NCBI RefSeq assembly: GCF_039545795.1
Contig: NZ_CP154260.1
Location: forward strand, 4,035,001-4,099,000
Direction: 5' to 3'
Source: Chitinophaga niabensis
Lineage (GTDB): Bacteria > Bacteroidota > Bacteroidia > Chitinophagales > Chitinophagaceae
Length of the DNA: 64,000 bases
In this document: piece by piece, positions 45,886 through 54,886 of the stretch
Layout: each line of letters opens with the position of its first letter
Numbering within the stretch: the first letter of the stretch is position 1
Translations under genes and position numbers: made by a program
Notes under the pieces: model-generated
What the model was told of the DNA's origin: nothing
What the model saw: only the letters and a program-made list of their open reading frames with translations
Database searches by the model: none

Positions 45886-48336
45886 ATGGCCCCTAAAAAC
45901 GCAAATATCCCTGGTAGCGATTATCACTTTATCCTGAACTGTTATAGTGCTAACGATATTGGAGCGGTTATTAAAGACTTCAAACTGCAAATGGAAGGGT
46001 ATGAACTGCTGTATGCCATAGATATGTATGATATCATGGAAAAATACCTTCCCTATATCAAACCGGATCTTTTCTCTAACACTGACCGTAACTATCAGGC
46101 ACAGCGCATGATCTGTTATAAATACTTTTTCAGTGAATTAACCAATACCCCCGTTTTCCTGGTAAAAGAATATAACGTTGAACTGATTGCCGCCAAAAAT
46201 AAGATCAGAAAGCACCTGAGAGATGCCACTATTGTATTTCAGAACCTGATGCAGCTGAAAAAGGAAACAAATAACTTCCTGAATGACCCGGAAAAAACCG
46301 TTGTCTTTATACGGGATAACTTTGAGGTCCTTTTGATCTTATTAATGCTTAACAGCAGCGCTAAAACAGAGTTCCATGACTTTTTTGATTTCCTTCACAA
46401 AAGACTATTCATCTCAGAAATAAAAACCGAAAACAGCCAGCACCAGGAAACACTGAACCAGATCCTGGAAGACAGTCATTATACCCATTTTTTTGTAAAA
46501 ATATTTGAGAAGTATATCGATATGAATAAATATGCCCTCCTCTCCCTATCGGACCCTGAGGACCGGCATATTTTCCTTGAAAACACCTTCCGGGATACAC
46601 AGGTCATTGAAAAACTACTCAATATCAATGAACAGATCCGGAAACGGAAAATGAAATATGCCGTTTGTTACCTGTCATCTGCCAAAAAAACCAATGATAT
46701 ATTTAAGGCCATTGAAAACTACGGATCTTTTGACTATCCATTCCTCCATTTTGATCAAAGAAACATTAACAGGAACATTTACCAATACTTCCTCTTAGAC
46801 AGGCTAAAAAAAGAATTCGGCAGCAACCCGGAGAAAGCATTGGAAATACTGGAAAAACTACGTGATCTGCTGGCAAAGATAGAATCTGCCACCGGGCATA
46901 ACGCCGCGCGCCCGGTTGAATTGGAAAAGGAAACTATCCAGCTGGCAAAAATACTTTTCGATGATAAGCTGAGTAACCTGGATAATCACTTTTATTACAA
47001 TCTGTACCAAAGGTATAAATCAGCCTTTGGAGAAATAACTTACAATCAATATGCAGCCATCAGCGAGCATGAGATAAAAAAGATCGTCACCGAGATTGAC
47101 GAAAGCATTGACGGCAAAAGCCTCTCAAAGATCAATTCCCTGGAAGTAACCCTTTCCCTGCTGGAACAAAGGCTTGTAATGGTGGATACTTTCATTGGGG
47201 CCGAGGAATATGATCCCGAATACAGGTTCGGAAGGGACATCATACGAAACCCCTATCAACATCTCCCCAACATACCCTTGATACATGATAGATTTGATTC
47301 CCCCTTAAAGGATAAGATCTATGCTTTTCTCGATCTTAGTGCTGAAATACCAGGCGCTGCTATCCAACAGTTAAAAGACAGCTTCAAGGACATTGTGGAC
47401 GAACTGGCATTGATCAAAACGGATAACCTGGAGACCCATTTCCTGAAATATGTGATGACGGCCTACCTTACTTTTGTAGGACAAAGTAAATTAAAAATAC
47501 CTAAAGAGATTAAAGTTGAAAACTATTACCCGGAGATAGAAGAATCGCTCATCCTGGAACTGGAAGGGCTATATGAACGAATTAATTCCCAATACCTCAA
47601 AAGTGATCCGGACTCCATTCACAAAAATCAGCTGGAATTCTACCAATCCAAACCCGAGCTGTTATCCGAGATCATTTACATGCTGCTCTGGCTTTACAGA
47701 AGAAGCTTACAGGAAGACAAGGGCATTCAAAAGGCTATTAAGAACCATCATATCCATCATAATGATCCGAGGATACTGCAGGGCATTGCACTTTGTTATA
47801 TCTCCAAAGCCTATCAAAGCCTATCAGACGGTGCCTCCATGGAATATACAGATAAAGCCATTGACTACCTGGCAGCAGCCAGGGATAAATACCGGCAGCT
47901 GATACTGGAACAGCCAGGTAAAGACAAATTCTACCTGGTGACCCGGAACTATATTGCCATCCTGAACTCCATTGCTGATATGCATGTAAAAAAGTACCTG
48001 TTAGATCCGGAGTCAAAGAGAAATGAGGATCTGATCAGTACCGGCCGCCGGTGTATTGACGAGATCAAAATGCTTTATAAAGATATTCAGCTGGACTATG
48101 ACACCCACCCCGTTTACTCACTCACTGAAATTGAAATTGAATACTATGAAGCACTTCACTATTACAACAAAGGGATCATGGGAGAAGCGCACAAGAAAAT
48201 ATTCAGCGCCATATTCCGGGTGAAAAAGGTAAAAGAGATCCCTGAAGTGAATAAATATTATGCCGACATTCTTGAGAAAGGGGTCAGTCACTTATATGAA
48301 CTATCCAACAAGGTTATCCATCACAATAAAAGATAA
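45886..48336 (+). CDS. Large helical protein, possible PIN-like N-terminus and TPR-like C-terminus
   Basis: 816 residues. The N-terminus ELLYAIDMYDIMEKYLPYIKP places two acidic residues (Asp46, Asp49) after a strand, as in PIN-like nuclease folds, but later PIN acidic residues are not certain. The remainder is almost all helical: coiled-coil-like at about 330-440 and TPR-like at about 650-800 (ALCYISKAYQSLSDGASMEYTDKAIDYLAAARDKY). No P-loop or membrane segment. It is the third cistron, 8 bases after the second and 3 before the SLATT-like gene. A sensor or scaffold for the membrane protein is one reading; function unknown. Confidence 0.7.
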   Translation: MAPKNANIPGSDYHFILNCYSANDIGAVIKDFKLQMEGYELLYAIDMYDIMEKYLPYIKPDLFSNTDRNYQAQRMICYKYFFSELTNTPVFLVKEYNVELIAAKNKIRKHLRDATIVFQNLMQLKKETNNFLNDPEKTVVFIRDNFEVLLILLMLNSSAKTEFHDFFDFLHKRLFISEIKTENSQHQETLNQILEDSHYTHFFVKIFEKYIDMNKYALLSLSDPEDRHIFLENTFRDTQVIEKLLNINEQIRKRKMKYAVCYLSSAKKTNDIFKAIENYGSFDYPFLHFDQRNINRNIYQYFLLDRLKKEFGSNPEKALEILEKLRDLLAKIESATGHNAARPVELEKETIQLAKILFDDKLSNLDNHFYYNLYQRYKSAFGEITYNQYAAISEHEIKKIVTEIDESIDGKSLSKINSLEVTLSLLEQRLVMVDTFIGAEEYDPEYRFGRDIIRNPYQHLPNIPLIHDRFDSPLKDKIYAFLDLSAEIPGAAIQQLKDSFKDIVDELALIKTDNLETHFLKYVMTAYLTFVGQSKLKIPKEIKVENYYPEIEESLILELEGLYERINSQYLKSDPDSIHKNQLEFYQSKPELLSEIIYMLLWLYRRSLQEDKGIQKAIKNHHIHHNDPRILQGIALCYISKAYQSLSDGASMEYTDKAIDYLAAARDKYRQLILEQPGKDKFYLVTRNYIAILNSIADMHVKKYLLDPESKRNEDLISTGRRCIDEIKMLYKDIQLDYDTHPVYSLTEIEIEYYEALHYYNKGIMGEAHKKIFSAIFRVKKVKEIPEVNKYYADILEKGVSHLYELSNKVIHHNKR

Positions 48337-48339
48337 ACT

Positions 48340-48792
48340 ATGAGCGAACAATTAATCTTCCTGCGGACATCCATTGAAGAGCGGTTAAAGGGCAGCTCCG
48401 GACGCAGCCTGCACTACAAGCGGTATGCATTTTCTATCTTTATCAGTACCGCTATACTTGCGGCGGTAAGTTCCATACTACTGGGGCTGAAATTACAGGA
48501 CCCGACTCAGGCAGAGGTGATAAGGATCACTGTGCTGGTGATCAGCAGCATTATTAGCATTGCAACCGTTTATAGCGCCTTTTTCAACCACCGTGAATTA
48601 TGGATCGCCAACAATGATGCTGTTAACAGGTTCTACAAGCTCAGGTTCAAAATGGATTTCAGAGAAAAGTCGGAGATACCGCTAACACCGGGTGAGGTGG
48701 AAGAATTCGCAAAAGAGTACCAAACTATTGTGGATGATCAGAATCAGGCCTGGGAAAGGTCACGTAGGGCGAATGCTGTAACTAAGGGGTAA
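48340..48792 (+). CDS. SLATT-like two-helix membrane protein, last gene of the operon
   Basis: 150 residues. Two transmembrane helices at about 31-50 (FSIFISTAILAAVSSILLGL) and 60-82 (VIRITVLVISSIISIATVYS) are separated by a short loop. A cytoplasmic helical tail follows (LWIANNDAVNRFYKLRFKMDF, then an acidic helix). This is the layout of SLATT domains, which are predicted pore-forming effectors in bacterial conflict systems (family knowledge, Burroughs and co-workers). SLATT proteins usually sit beside nucleotide-synthesising or sensor genes. Here no cyclase is present; the upstream three genes take that place. It starts 3 bases after the previous stop. Confidence 0.75.
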   Translation: MSEQLIFLRTSIEERLKGSSGRSLHYKRYAFSIFISTAILAAVSSILLGLKLQDPTQAEVIRITVLVISSIISIATVYSAFFNHRELWIANNDAVNRFYKLRFKMDFREKSEIPLTPGEVEEFAKEYQTIVDDQNQAWERSRRANAVTKG

Positions 48793-49357
48793 GGGAGCTT
48801 TTAGGGAAGATGCTTGTATTTATGCGTATTGTCTTTATTAGCCTTTTGCCCTGTTGCAGACCTTGATGCCCACAGCATAAACACCCTATCTCTTAAATAA
48901 AATCCGGTATAATTACGCTGAATATGAATATTAATAACATCTTCGATAAAGATATTATTCAGGGGCAGTTCGTTTGTCAGAGCGGTATTACTCGGGGTTG
49001 CCTAAAAAAGTTATGTTTAGGGTGGGTATGTGTTGTAGAGGTTGTCTAACTATCGTTTTAAAAATTTCAAAAGGAGCATCATTAAGTTGATGCCCCTTTT
49101 TAATAAATTATAACCAAAATCAATATACTTAATCTCTAAAACATTTAAAAGTGGCACAAACCAGTTTGTTTACTGTTAAAAAAAAGGCATTTTAGCACCT
49201 TCTAACAAGGATATCTTACATAATTTTTTACTCAATTTGTTTATATTCGAAGCTACTAAATGGATGAGATAAAGTAGATCCAACCAATGACAGATAGGTG
49301 CTTGGCTCTATTTTCACAACTGTTGCATTCAAAACCAGAATAAACTACTAGATTTCT
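48793..49357. other. 565-base AT-rich gap without a supported gene
   Basis: No convincing ORF. At 49001-49050 two copies of a short element, GGGGTTGCCTA and GAGGTTGTCTA, are 42 bases apart and could be the decayed edge of an insertion sequence, but no transposase is present. A terminator hairpin lies at 49069-49101. The AT content rises sharply from here to 51.4 kb compared with the preceding genes. Confidence 0.6.
49069..49101 (+). terminator. Rho-independent terminator
   Basis: AAAAGGAGCATCA pairs with TGATGCCCCTTTT (one mismatch) around loop TTAAGT, followed by T. It could end transcripts from the four-gene operon. Confidence 0.75.
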
Positions 49358-50692
49358 ATGCTCGAAAAAATAAAAGAAAAAGCTGAGGCAAATGGGATCA
49401 AATCAAAAATAATGACAAGAAAGATTGAATCGATTCTTAATGCTCCCCGTGAACGAACCGACCTAATCATCCAAATGCCATATGAAAGGGATAATAAAAA
49501 TATTATCCTGAATAGTGAGCACCAAAATCTCACAGAAATTTTGGATTCAAATTTCGAAAAATTTAAGTTCTTAAAGGGCTTAGAGGCTATATACTCCAAT
49601 GAATTAGGGATAATTGAGTGCCAAATTGAATCTGACGACAGTTCTAGAATTTCTAAATTTCTATTTCGAAGAATAGCAAGCTACCTTAATACTGAAACGA
49701 ATGGAGAATTTCGAGAATTAGAAGGGACAGATGAAAAAGACTCAAATTTTAGAATCGATTTTCCTTCAAACCATGATAAATTGAAAATTTACATATCAGA
49801 ATCTTCCACTGAATTCTCTTTTCTATTTGGTTCCAAAAGCGATAGCTACTTCTTCAGGACGAAGTTACGTCCATTTAATGTAATAAGAATTGAAGGACTA
49901 AACTTTGAAACCCATAATCAAGCTAAAGAGCTACTAACAAATATTGCGAACTCCGCCTTTTTTCAATTAGACTTATTAATTGAAATTCCATTTCGTTTAT
50001 CTTCTGGCAGGGATTGGCAAGAAGAATTTCGCACTAAAAGAAAACTAGTCCAGAAAGGGAAAATATTAACTACACCAAAATTTCAATATGATCAAGAAGC
50101 AATATCTCTATACTGGTACGCAAGAACCGCTACCAATACACCGTTACTCCAATACCTCGCATTCTATCAAGTACTAGAATATTATTTCCCTTTGTATTCA
50201 GCAAAAGAAGCACGAGAACGGATTAGAAACTTACTTAAAGACCCAACATTTGATATAAATATTGAAAAAAACATTGCAAAAATATTAGATACTGTTAGAG
50301 TTTCTAGTAAATCAAAAGCCATTGGGGATGAAAGAAGCCAACTTAGGTCTACTATACTGAGTTGTGTGGATCTAAGTGATTTGGTTGAACATTTTGAGTC
50401 AAATGAAAAAGTTAAAAACTTCTTTTGCGATAGTAAAAAAGAAAAAAGCCTTGTAACTCAAAGGATATCATTCAATAGAAAAGATCATGATATAAGAGGA
50501 GATATAGCTAATCGTATTTACGATCTGAGGTGTCGAATTGTTCACACTAAAGAAGAAGCAGAAGTTGAGTTACTCCTTCCTTTTTCTCCAGATGTGACTT
50601 TAATCAGATATGATTTAGATTTGCTTGAATTTATAGCCAGAAAGGCCTTAATTGCAAACTGCAAGGAACTAAAATTTCAAGCTAAAATGTAG
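49358..50692 (+). CDS. HEPN-like (ApeA-like) protein, AT-rich orphan
   Basis: 444 residues. The N-terminal 230 residues are a beta-rich unknown domain. The C-terminal half (about 235-435) looks like a HEPN fold: SLYWYARTATNTPLLQYLAFYQVLEYYF is the first helix pair, and LRCRIVHTKEE supplies the R-x4-H motif (Arg391 to His396; the basic Arg393 is between). HEPN proteins are often RNases in anti-phage systems such as ApeA. The codon choice (many AGA, ATA, AAA) and low GC differ from the neighbours, so it was probably acquired separately. No toxin-antitoxin partner gene is next to it. Confidence 0.75.
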   Translation: MLEKIKEKAEANGIKSKIMTRKIESILNAPRERTDLIIQMPYERDNKNIILNSEHQNLTEILDSNFEKFKFLKGLEAIYSNELGIIECQIESDDSSRISKFLFRRIASYLNTETNGEFRELEGTDEKDSNFRIDFPSNHDKLKIYISESSTEFSFLFGSKSDSYFFRTKLRPFNVIRIEGLNFETHNQAKELLTNIANSAFFQLDLLIEIPFRLSSGRDWQEEFRTKRKLVQKGKILTTPKFQYDQEAISLYWYARTATNTPLLQYLAFYQVLEYYFPLYSAKEARERIRNLLKDPTFDINIEKNIAKILDTVRVSSKSKAIGDERSQLRSTILSCVDLSDLVEHFESNEKVKNFFCDSKKEKSLVTQRISFNRKDHDIRGDIANRIYDLRCRIVHTKEEAEVELLLPFSPDVTLIRYDLDLLEFIARKALIANCKELKFQAKM

Positions 50693-50824
50693 TTTCAAAA
50701 ATGGGGAGATAAGTTTAAAGATTGTTTAATATAAGTGAATTGTTTATTGACACTTCATATCTATGCTTCATTGTCAAGCTCACCATCATCTAATTTAATA
50801 TCCCAAACTCATTTTTAGCTTAAA

Positions 50825-51071
50825 TCAGGCCATAATTATCCTCTCAATATTTTCTGCTAAATCATAATAAACACTTTCTTGATCAGGTTCAGAAAGTGCA
50901 TTTAATGGCCTTATAGGACAATTTACAGCTTGATACACTTTGAGAGGACTTTTAGTAAACCTATATTTCGCAACGATTACAGGTAAGATTTCCGCGCCCT
51001 TTTTAGCAACCTTATCAAGTACGAAGAAAGTTCATTATCTCTGATAAATGTGGAAGCTAATAAATCATTTT
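50825..51071 (-). pseudogene. Frameshifted C-terminal remnant of a TIR-domain protein
   Basis: On the minus strand, frames read NDLLASTFIRDNELSSYL, then after a one-base shift near 51015, DKVAKKGAEILPVIVAKYRF, then SPLKVYQAVNCPIRPLNALSE, ending in a stop at 50825. Together this follows the usual C-terminal half of bacterial TIR domains (A-F-I-x-D-N-E-L, ILPVIV, QAVN, PL-x-x-LSE). The N-terminal half with the catalytic region is not visible upstream, and the frame is interrupted by a stop before NDLL. It is therefore a broken NAD-hydrolase-type defence gene. Too short and shifted for simple ORF finding. Confidence 0.6.
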
Positions 51072-51270
51072 AAACCAACATTGACGATTGAAGCCATGAT
51101 CAATAATAGTGATAATTATTGTCTATACCGGCTCTATAATTATGATCACTTCACTAATACAGCAGATTTTTTGTACTGGAAAGTAATATTCCGGAGAAGG
51201 TTTTATTAAGTGAATAAACCTACAAGGCCTATATTAAATAAATGCAGAGAGGTCCGCATTACCGACACTA

Positions 51271-51287
51271 TTACATAGACTATGTAA
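51271..51287. repeat. Perfect palindrome upstream of vsr
   Basis: TTACATAG and CTATGTAA flank a single A, 134 bases before the vsr start. It is the size of a dimeric repressor or controller-protein operator. No controller gene is seen in the window. Confidence 0.55.
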
Positions 51288-51420
51288 ATATAGAAAATCG
51301 GGAGGGGTAAGCACCCTAACACTCATTAAGACCCTTTTATTCCGAGAATTTCCAGAGATTATTTATATTACATAACACTTTTGAACCACCTATTCCCAAA
51401 TCCATGTTTAACCAGTAATA

Positions 51421-51861
51421 ATGACAGACGTACATTCAAAAGAAGTCAGAAGCTTCAACATGAGCCATATAAAGGGTAAAAACACTAAGCCCGAAATGCT
51501 GATTCGTCGATTTCTTTTTAAAAATGGCTTCCGCTACCGACTTCACGTCAAGAATTTACCAGGTAAGCCCGATTTGGTGCTTGCAAAGTATAAAATCGTC
51601 ATTTTTGTACATGGTTGTTTTTGGCATGGACACAAAGAATGTAAATACTTTGTGGTGCCTAAAACCAGAACAGAGTGGTGGCTCAATAAAATTACCCGAA
51701 ATGTCTCTTTAGATGAGAAAAATAAAGTAGAGCTTGTGCTACTTAACTGGGAGGTAATTGAAATATGGGAATGTGAATTAAAAAAAAACAATCTTGAAGC
51801 GACCCTCTCCTTATTACTCAATAAACTGAAAATGAATTCTTCATATGTCGGGAAACAGTAA
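51421..51861 (+). CDS. vsr: Very short patch repair endonuclease
   Basis: 146 residues aligning closely with E. coli Vsr. The active-site residues fall at the same numbers: Glu25 (KPEM), Asp51 in LPGKPD, His64 and His69 in VHGCFWHGH. RTEWWLNKI and WEVIEIWECEL are also conserved. Vsr nicks T:G mismatches left by 5-methylcytosine deamination, so it is a companion of a C5 methyltransferase, here the gene at 60036. It overlaps the HNH gene by 17 bases (start at 51845), so they are coupled. In MutL-type R-M systems a Vsr-like nuclease may instead act in restriction. Confidence 0.95.
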   Translation: MTDVHSKEVRSFNMSHIKGKNTKPEMLIRRFLFKNGFRYRLHVKNLPGKPDLVLAKYKIVIFVHGCFWHGHKECKYFVVPKTRTEWWLNKITRNVSLDEKNKVELVLLNWEVIEIWECELKKNNLEATLSLLLNKLKMNSSYVGKQ

Positions 51862-52861
51862 AAATGCATGGACCCTAAAATCGAAGGGCATTGAAAGCGC
51901 ATTTGGGGGAAATGAAGGTTATCCTGATAGCCCTCAATCGCACTATATATATGATACAACGGTAAAAAATCACGACAAAGTAGGCATAGGGGATCTTATT
52001 GTTATCACAGGTAAGAAACAAATTATAGGAATTGCCACCATAGAAGATATAAAAATTGAGAACAATATATCCAAAGTCCGTTTTCGTTGTCCAATTTGCA
52101 GAAATCAGGAAATTTCGGTCAGAAAGAATATTACCCCAAAATACAAATGCAGAAAAAAACATGAATTTGATGAACCTGTAACCCAAGAAATAGTAGTAAC
52201 CCGATATAGCGCCTACTATGGATCATCTTTTAAGCCGGCTTCAGGGCTTGCAACCAATATACTTAAACCATACTTTGTAAAGCACAATCTTTATTATTCA
52301 ATACAGAAAATGCAACTATCTTTCTTTCAGGACTACTTTCCAGGGTTAACAACTCATTATGCCGGTACTGAAAAGAAACAAGATATTATAAGAAAAAAGA
52401 TTCAATTACCCCTTTTGCCATATGAACCAGACAACAAAGATGAACGGGGAAGGAAAAGTCGTATTCAGCCTACCCGTCAAGGACAGGAAAAATTCAGAGC
52501 TGGCTTATTTGAAATATATGGCGTTGCCTGCATGCTAACCGGGTGTACCGTGGCCAGGACTCTTGAGGCCAGTCATATTAATCCATATAGGGGACTTAAA
52601 GACCACCATTTGGAAAATGGTTTTTTGTTCCGAAAAGATTTCCACGCTTTATTTGACAGCAATCTCATGGGGGTGAATCCGGAGACCCTCACTATTCATT
52701 TACACCCAACTTTAAAAACAACCTGTTATGAAGAGTTTGATGGACAAAGGCTGACCATCAACCGCGATGACTTCGGTCCTTCAAAACAGGCCATGATGAT
52801 ACGTTGGGAAATCTTCTGTTCCGCCTGTCAGGATCAGCGTCTTCGCATACCACCGTTATAA
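51845..52861 (+). CDS. HNH endonuclease with possible EVE/PUA-like reader and zinc-ribbon
   Basis: 338 residues. The N-terminal part has GIGDLIVITGKKQIIGIATIED, reminiscent of EVE/PUA-like modified-base readers (inference). RCPIC and YKCRKKHEF then suggest a small zinc-binding knuckle. The C-terminal HNH nuclease is clear: FEIYGVACMLTGC, ASHINPYRGLKDHHLENGFLF and ALFDSNLMGV carry the H-N-H motif and metal site. It is likely the nuclease effector of the adjacent R-M island, cutting DNA by modification state. The start overlaps vsr; the last 28 bases overlap the end of the convergent AIPR gene. Confidence 0.85.
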   Translation: MSGNSKNAWTLKSKGIESAFGGNEGYPDSPQSHYIYDTTVKNHDKVGIGDLIVITGKKQIIGIATIEDIKIENNISKVRFRCPICRNQEISVRKNITPKYKCRKKHEFDEPVTQEIVVTRYSAYYGSSFKPASGLATNILKPYFVKHNLYYSIQKMQLSFFQDYFPGLTTHYAGTEKKQDIIRKKIQLPLLPYEPDNKDERGRKSRIQPTRQGQEKFRAGLFEIYGVACMLTGCTVARTLEASHINPYRGLKDHHLENGFLFRKDFHALFDSNLMGVNPETLTIHLHPTLKTTCYEEFDGQRLTINRDDFGPSKQAMMIRWEIFCSACQDQRLRIPPL

Positions 52862-54882
52862 ATCTGCAGGATTCCCGCTGCCATTTCCACCATCTGCTCC
52901 GTAAGCGGTTTTTGCCTACGCAAATTATTGATAATATTACTGATCGCTCCTGTTTGTATCAGTGTTAACCGGCCTGTTTCTTTCCCAATCTGTTCAATTT
53001 TCTCCCATTCTTCGATCGATAAATCGGAAATCGCATTAAGAGCCCCTTCATCTGTAGTAGTTTTGTCATCATCTTTCCGATATAAATGACGAATGGACAA
53101 TAATGCTATCCCCCAATTCTTAGGGGCATAACGTTTCAACTCCTGCCAGCAAATTTCACGTTTAGCCCACTCACTCACAAGAGCATACTCAGCCGGCTTT
53201 TTATCCTGCAGATATTGGTTAACATTCATCAAAACATCCTGAAGCACAGCCTCTAATTCCTCCGGAATTACCTGCTGATGCCAGATCTCTTGTAAATCTA
53301 TTTTTCCTTCCGTGTAATAATTCAGCCAGGCCAACGCATAAGGAACAGCAAGATAACGAAGGTCTCCCATTGCCAAGGGCTTTCTGCCATAAAGCCTTTC
53401 GCCAGCGTTAAACAGAAGCGCAATTGCAGCAGTTTCTTTAAAGTATTCACGCGTAGGAGTTCTTTTCCCTTCTGCTTCAATAAAATGCAGGTAGTTTTTC
53501 TGGCTCCCCCTAGCCACAACATAGGGTGCCTGATACCAGGCATTCCTGAATTTCGCAAACTCTTCTTTCCGGACTACCTGATGAGGAGGATTTCTATCTT
53601 TAAAATCGGTTTTACCTTTTGAGGTATGCGCTTTATTGATCTCTTCTTTATACTGTCCCTTTACACGCTCATAATACCAGCGGGTTTGCTGATAGCCAGT
53701 AACAGGGCTGGCCCAGGTGGTTCTGGATAATTCCTCTAAAGTGATATGAAAAGCCTGATTGGATGAAAAATCTGTTTCACTTACTTTATTCTGACTATTG
53801 GCATATTTTGAAATCCGGGCAACCACCTTCTCCATTTGGCTGTCATCATCTATTAATGTGATCTTCATTTGTACATACACCTGGCTGAGATCAGCACGAT
53901 CCTTTTTCCGGGCGTAGTAAATAGAAGAAGTTGTCTGCCCACCATTGACAATCTGAAGGCCTTTTATATATTTCAATATACCGGTTTCCGATGACTCATC
54001 GTTTATAACGGTCAGTTGGGTTGCTGTAGCTGATATACCGTTATTGTATGCCAGAAACATTTCTGGTGATTCCAGGATCGTTCTTCGAATTTCCTTATTT
54101 ACTTTTCCCAGGTTCTGCAAATATACTCTCACATTCTGTTCCAATAACCGTGAACCATAAGCATCATAAAGATCAGCTAGCAATTGCCCAGGTACAATAC
54201 TGAGGTAAGATATATAACCCTTTTTACTACGTTCAATCGAAAGGCAACGTATTTTCTGTGCAAATCGCTCAGGAATATTAATTTCTATAGCCTCACGTTT
54301 GCGTTGAGAAGACCAAATCTGAAAAATCCGCTCCAGGTCCCATATTTCCGTGAATACCGACAAATCGCCAGCATGCATTTTTTCCGTCTTCATTCCCTTT
54401 CGGACAATTCCATCCGTAAGCAGAATGATTCTAACCCGCAGTAAATTTTCCTTCAGGCTGATAAAATTCTGCTGAAACTCACGTTCTTCCGCAGCGTCTT
54501 CTGTTGCATTAAAATCTCCTTTATTCATATAATTAAGGTATTTCAATGCCAGATTGATACTTGCGGTGGTACTGCTTTTCTCCAGCACATAAGGGATTCC
54601 TGTGCCATTGTAATCAGCGATAAAAATATCCAGTGTTTCATAATTGTCCCACAACCCGTAACCATTGATCTGACGTAGCCTGCTTCCGCTTTTAGTGCGA
54701 TGTACAGCTGTACATACTCTGGCATTCCCGGTTTCATTTACATCTGTCAGGTATTCAATCGCCAGTTGAGTAAAGGCTGCTTCCCGAAAACCGCCATTTC
54801 CGCTCTGCCTCATGGATTCCGATACTTCCTGGGCCAGAAAGCCAGCAAAATTATTCAGCTCTGCATTTGCTTTAGTAGCCAT
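52834..54882 (-). CDS. AIPR (abortive infection phage resistance) protein
   Basis: About 682 residues from ATG 54882 (MATKANAELNNFAGF), 4 bases after the Z1 stop; an ATG at 54924 would lie inside Z1. The AIPR core is clear: SPEMFLAYNNGISATATQLTV, IKGLQIVNGGQTTSSIYYA and KISKYANSQNKVSETDF. AIPR proteins accompany Z1/MutL-type R-M genes and abortive-infection loci. Their biochemical role is not settled. It is the last cistron of the minus-strand operon. Confidence 0.93.
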   Translation of the reverse strand: MATKANAELNNFAGFLAQEVSESMRQSGNGGFREAAFTQLAIEYLTDVNETGNARVCTAVHRTKSGSRLRQINGYGLWDNYETLDIFIADYNGTGIPYVLEKSSTTASINLALKYLNYMNKGDFNATEDAAEEREFQQNFISLKENLLRVRIILLTDGIVRKGMKTEKMHAGDLSVFTEIWDLERIFQIWSSQRKREAIEINIPERFAQKIRCLSIERSKKGYISYLSIVPGQLLADLYDAYGSRLLEQNVRVYLQNLGKVNKEIRRTILESPEMFLAYNNGISATATQLTVINDESSETGILKYIKGLQIVNGGQTTSSIYYARKKDRADLSQVYVQMKITLIDDDSQMEKVVARISKYANSQNKVSETDFSSNQAFHITLEELSRTTWASPVTGYQQTRWYYERVKGQYKEEINKAHTSKGKTDFKDRNPPHQVVRKEEFAKFRNAWYQAPYVVARGSQKNYLHFIEAEGKRTPTREYFKETAAIALLFNAGERLYGRKPLAMGDLRYLAVPYALAWLNYYTEGKIDLQEIWHQQVIPEELEAVLQDVLMNVNQYLQDKKPAEYALVSEWAKREICWQELKRYAPKNWGIALLSIRHLYRKDDDKTTTDEGALNAISDLSIEEWEKIEQIGKETGRLTLIQTGAISNIINNLRRQKPLTEQMVEMAAGILQIYNGGMRRR

Positions 54883-54886
54883 AATA

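Larger units (their letters stand above)
50693..51420. other. 728-base AT-rich gap with TIR relic and palindrome
   Basis: No intact gene. It holds a minus-strand TIR-domain remnant at 50825-51071 and a perfect palindrome at 51271-51287. The rest (51072-51270 and 51288-51420) shows no coding or RNA signal I can support. Confidence 0.7.

Noticed and set aside
50693..50820. Short minus-strand frames after the HEPN gene
   Set aside because: No continuous frame or motif joins them to the TIR relic, so only 50825-51071 is kept.
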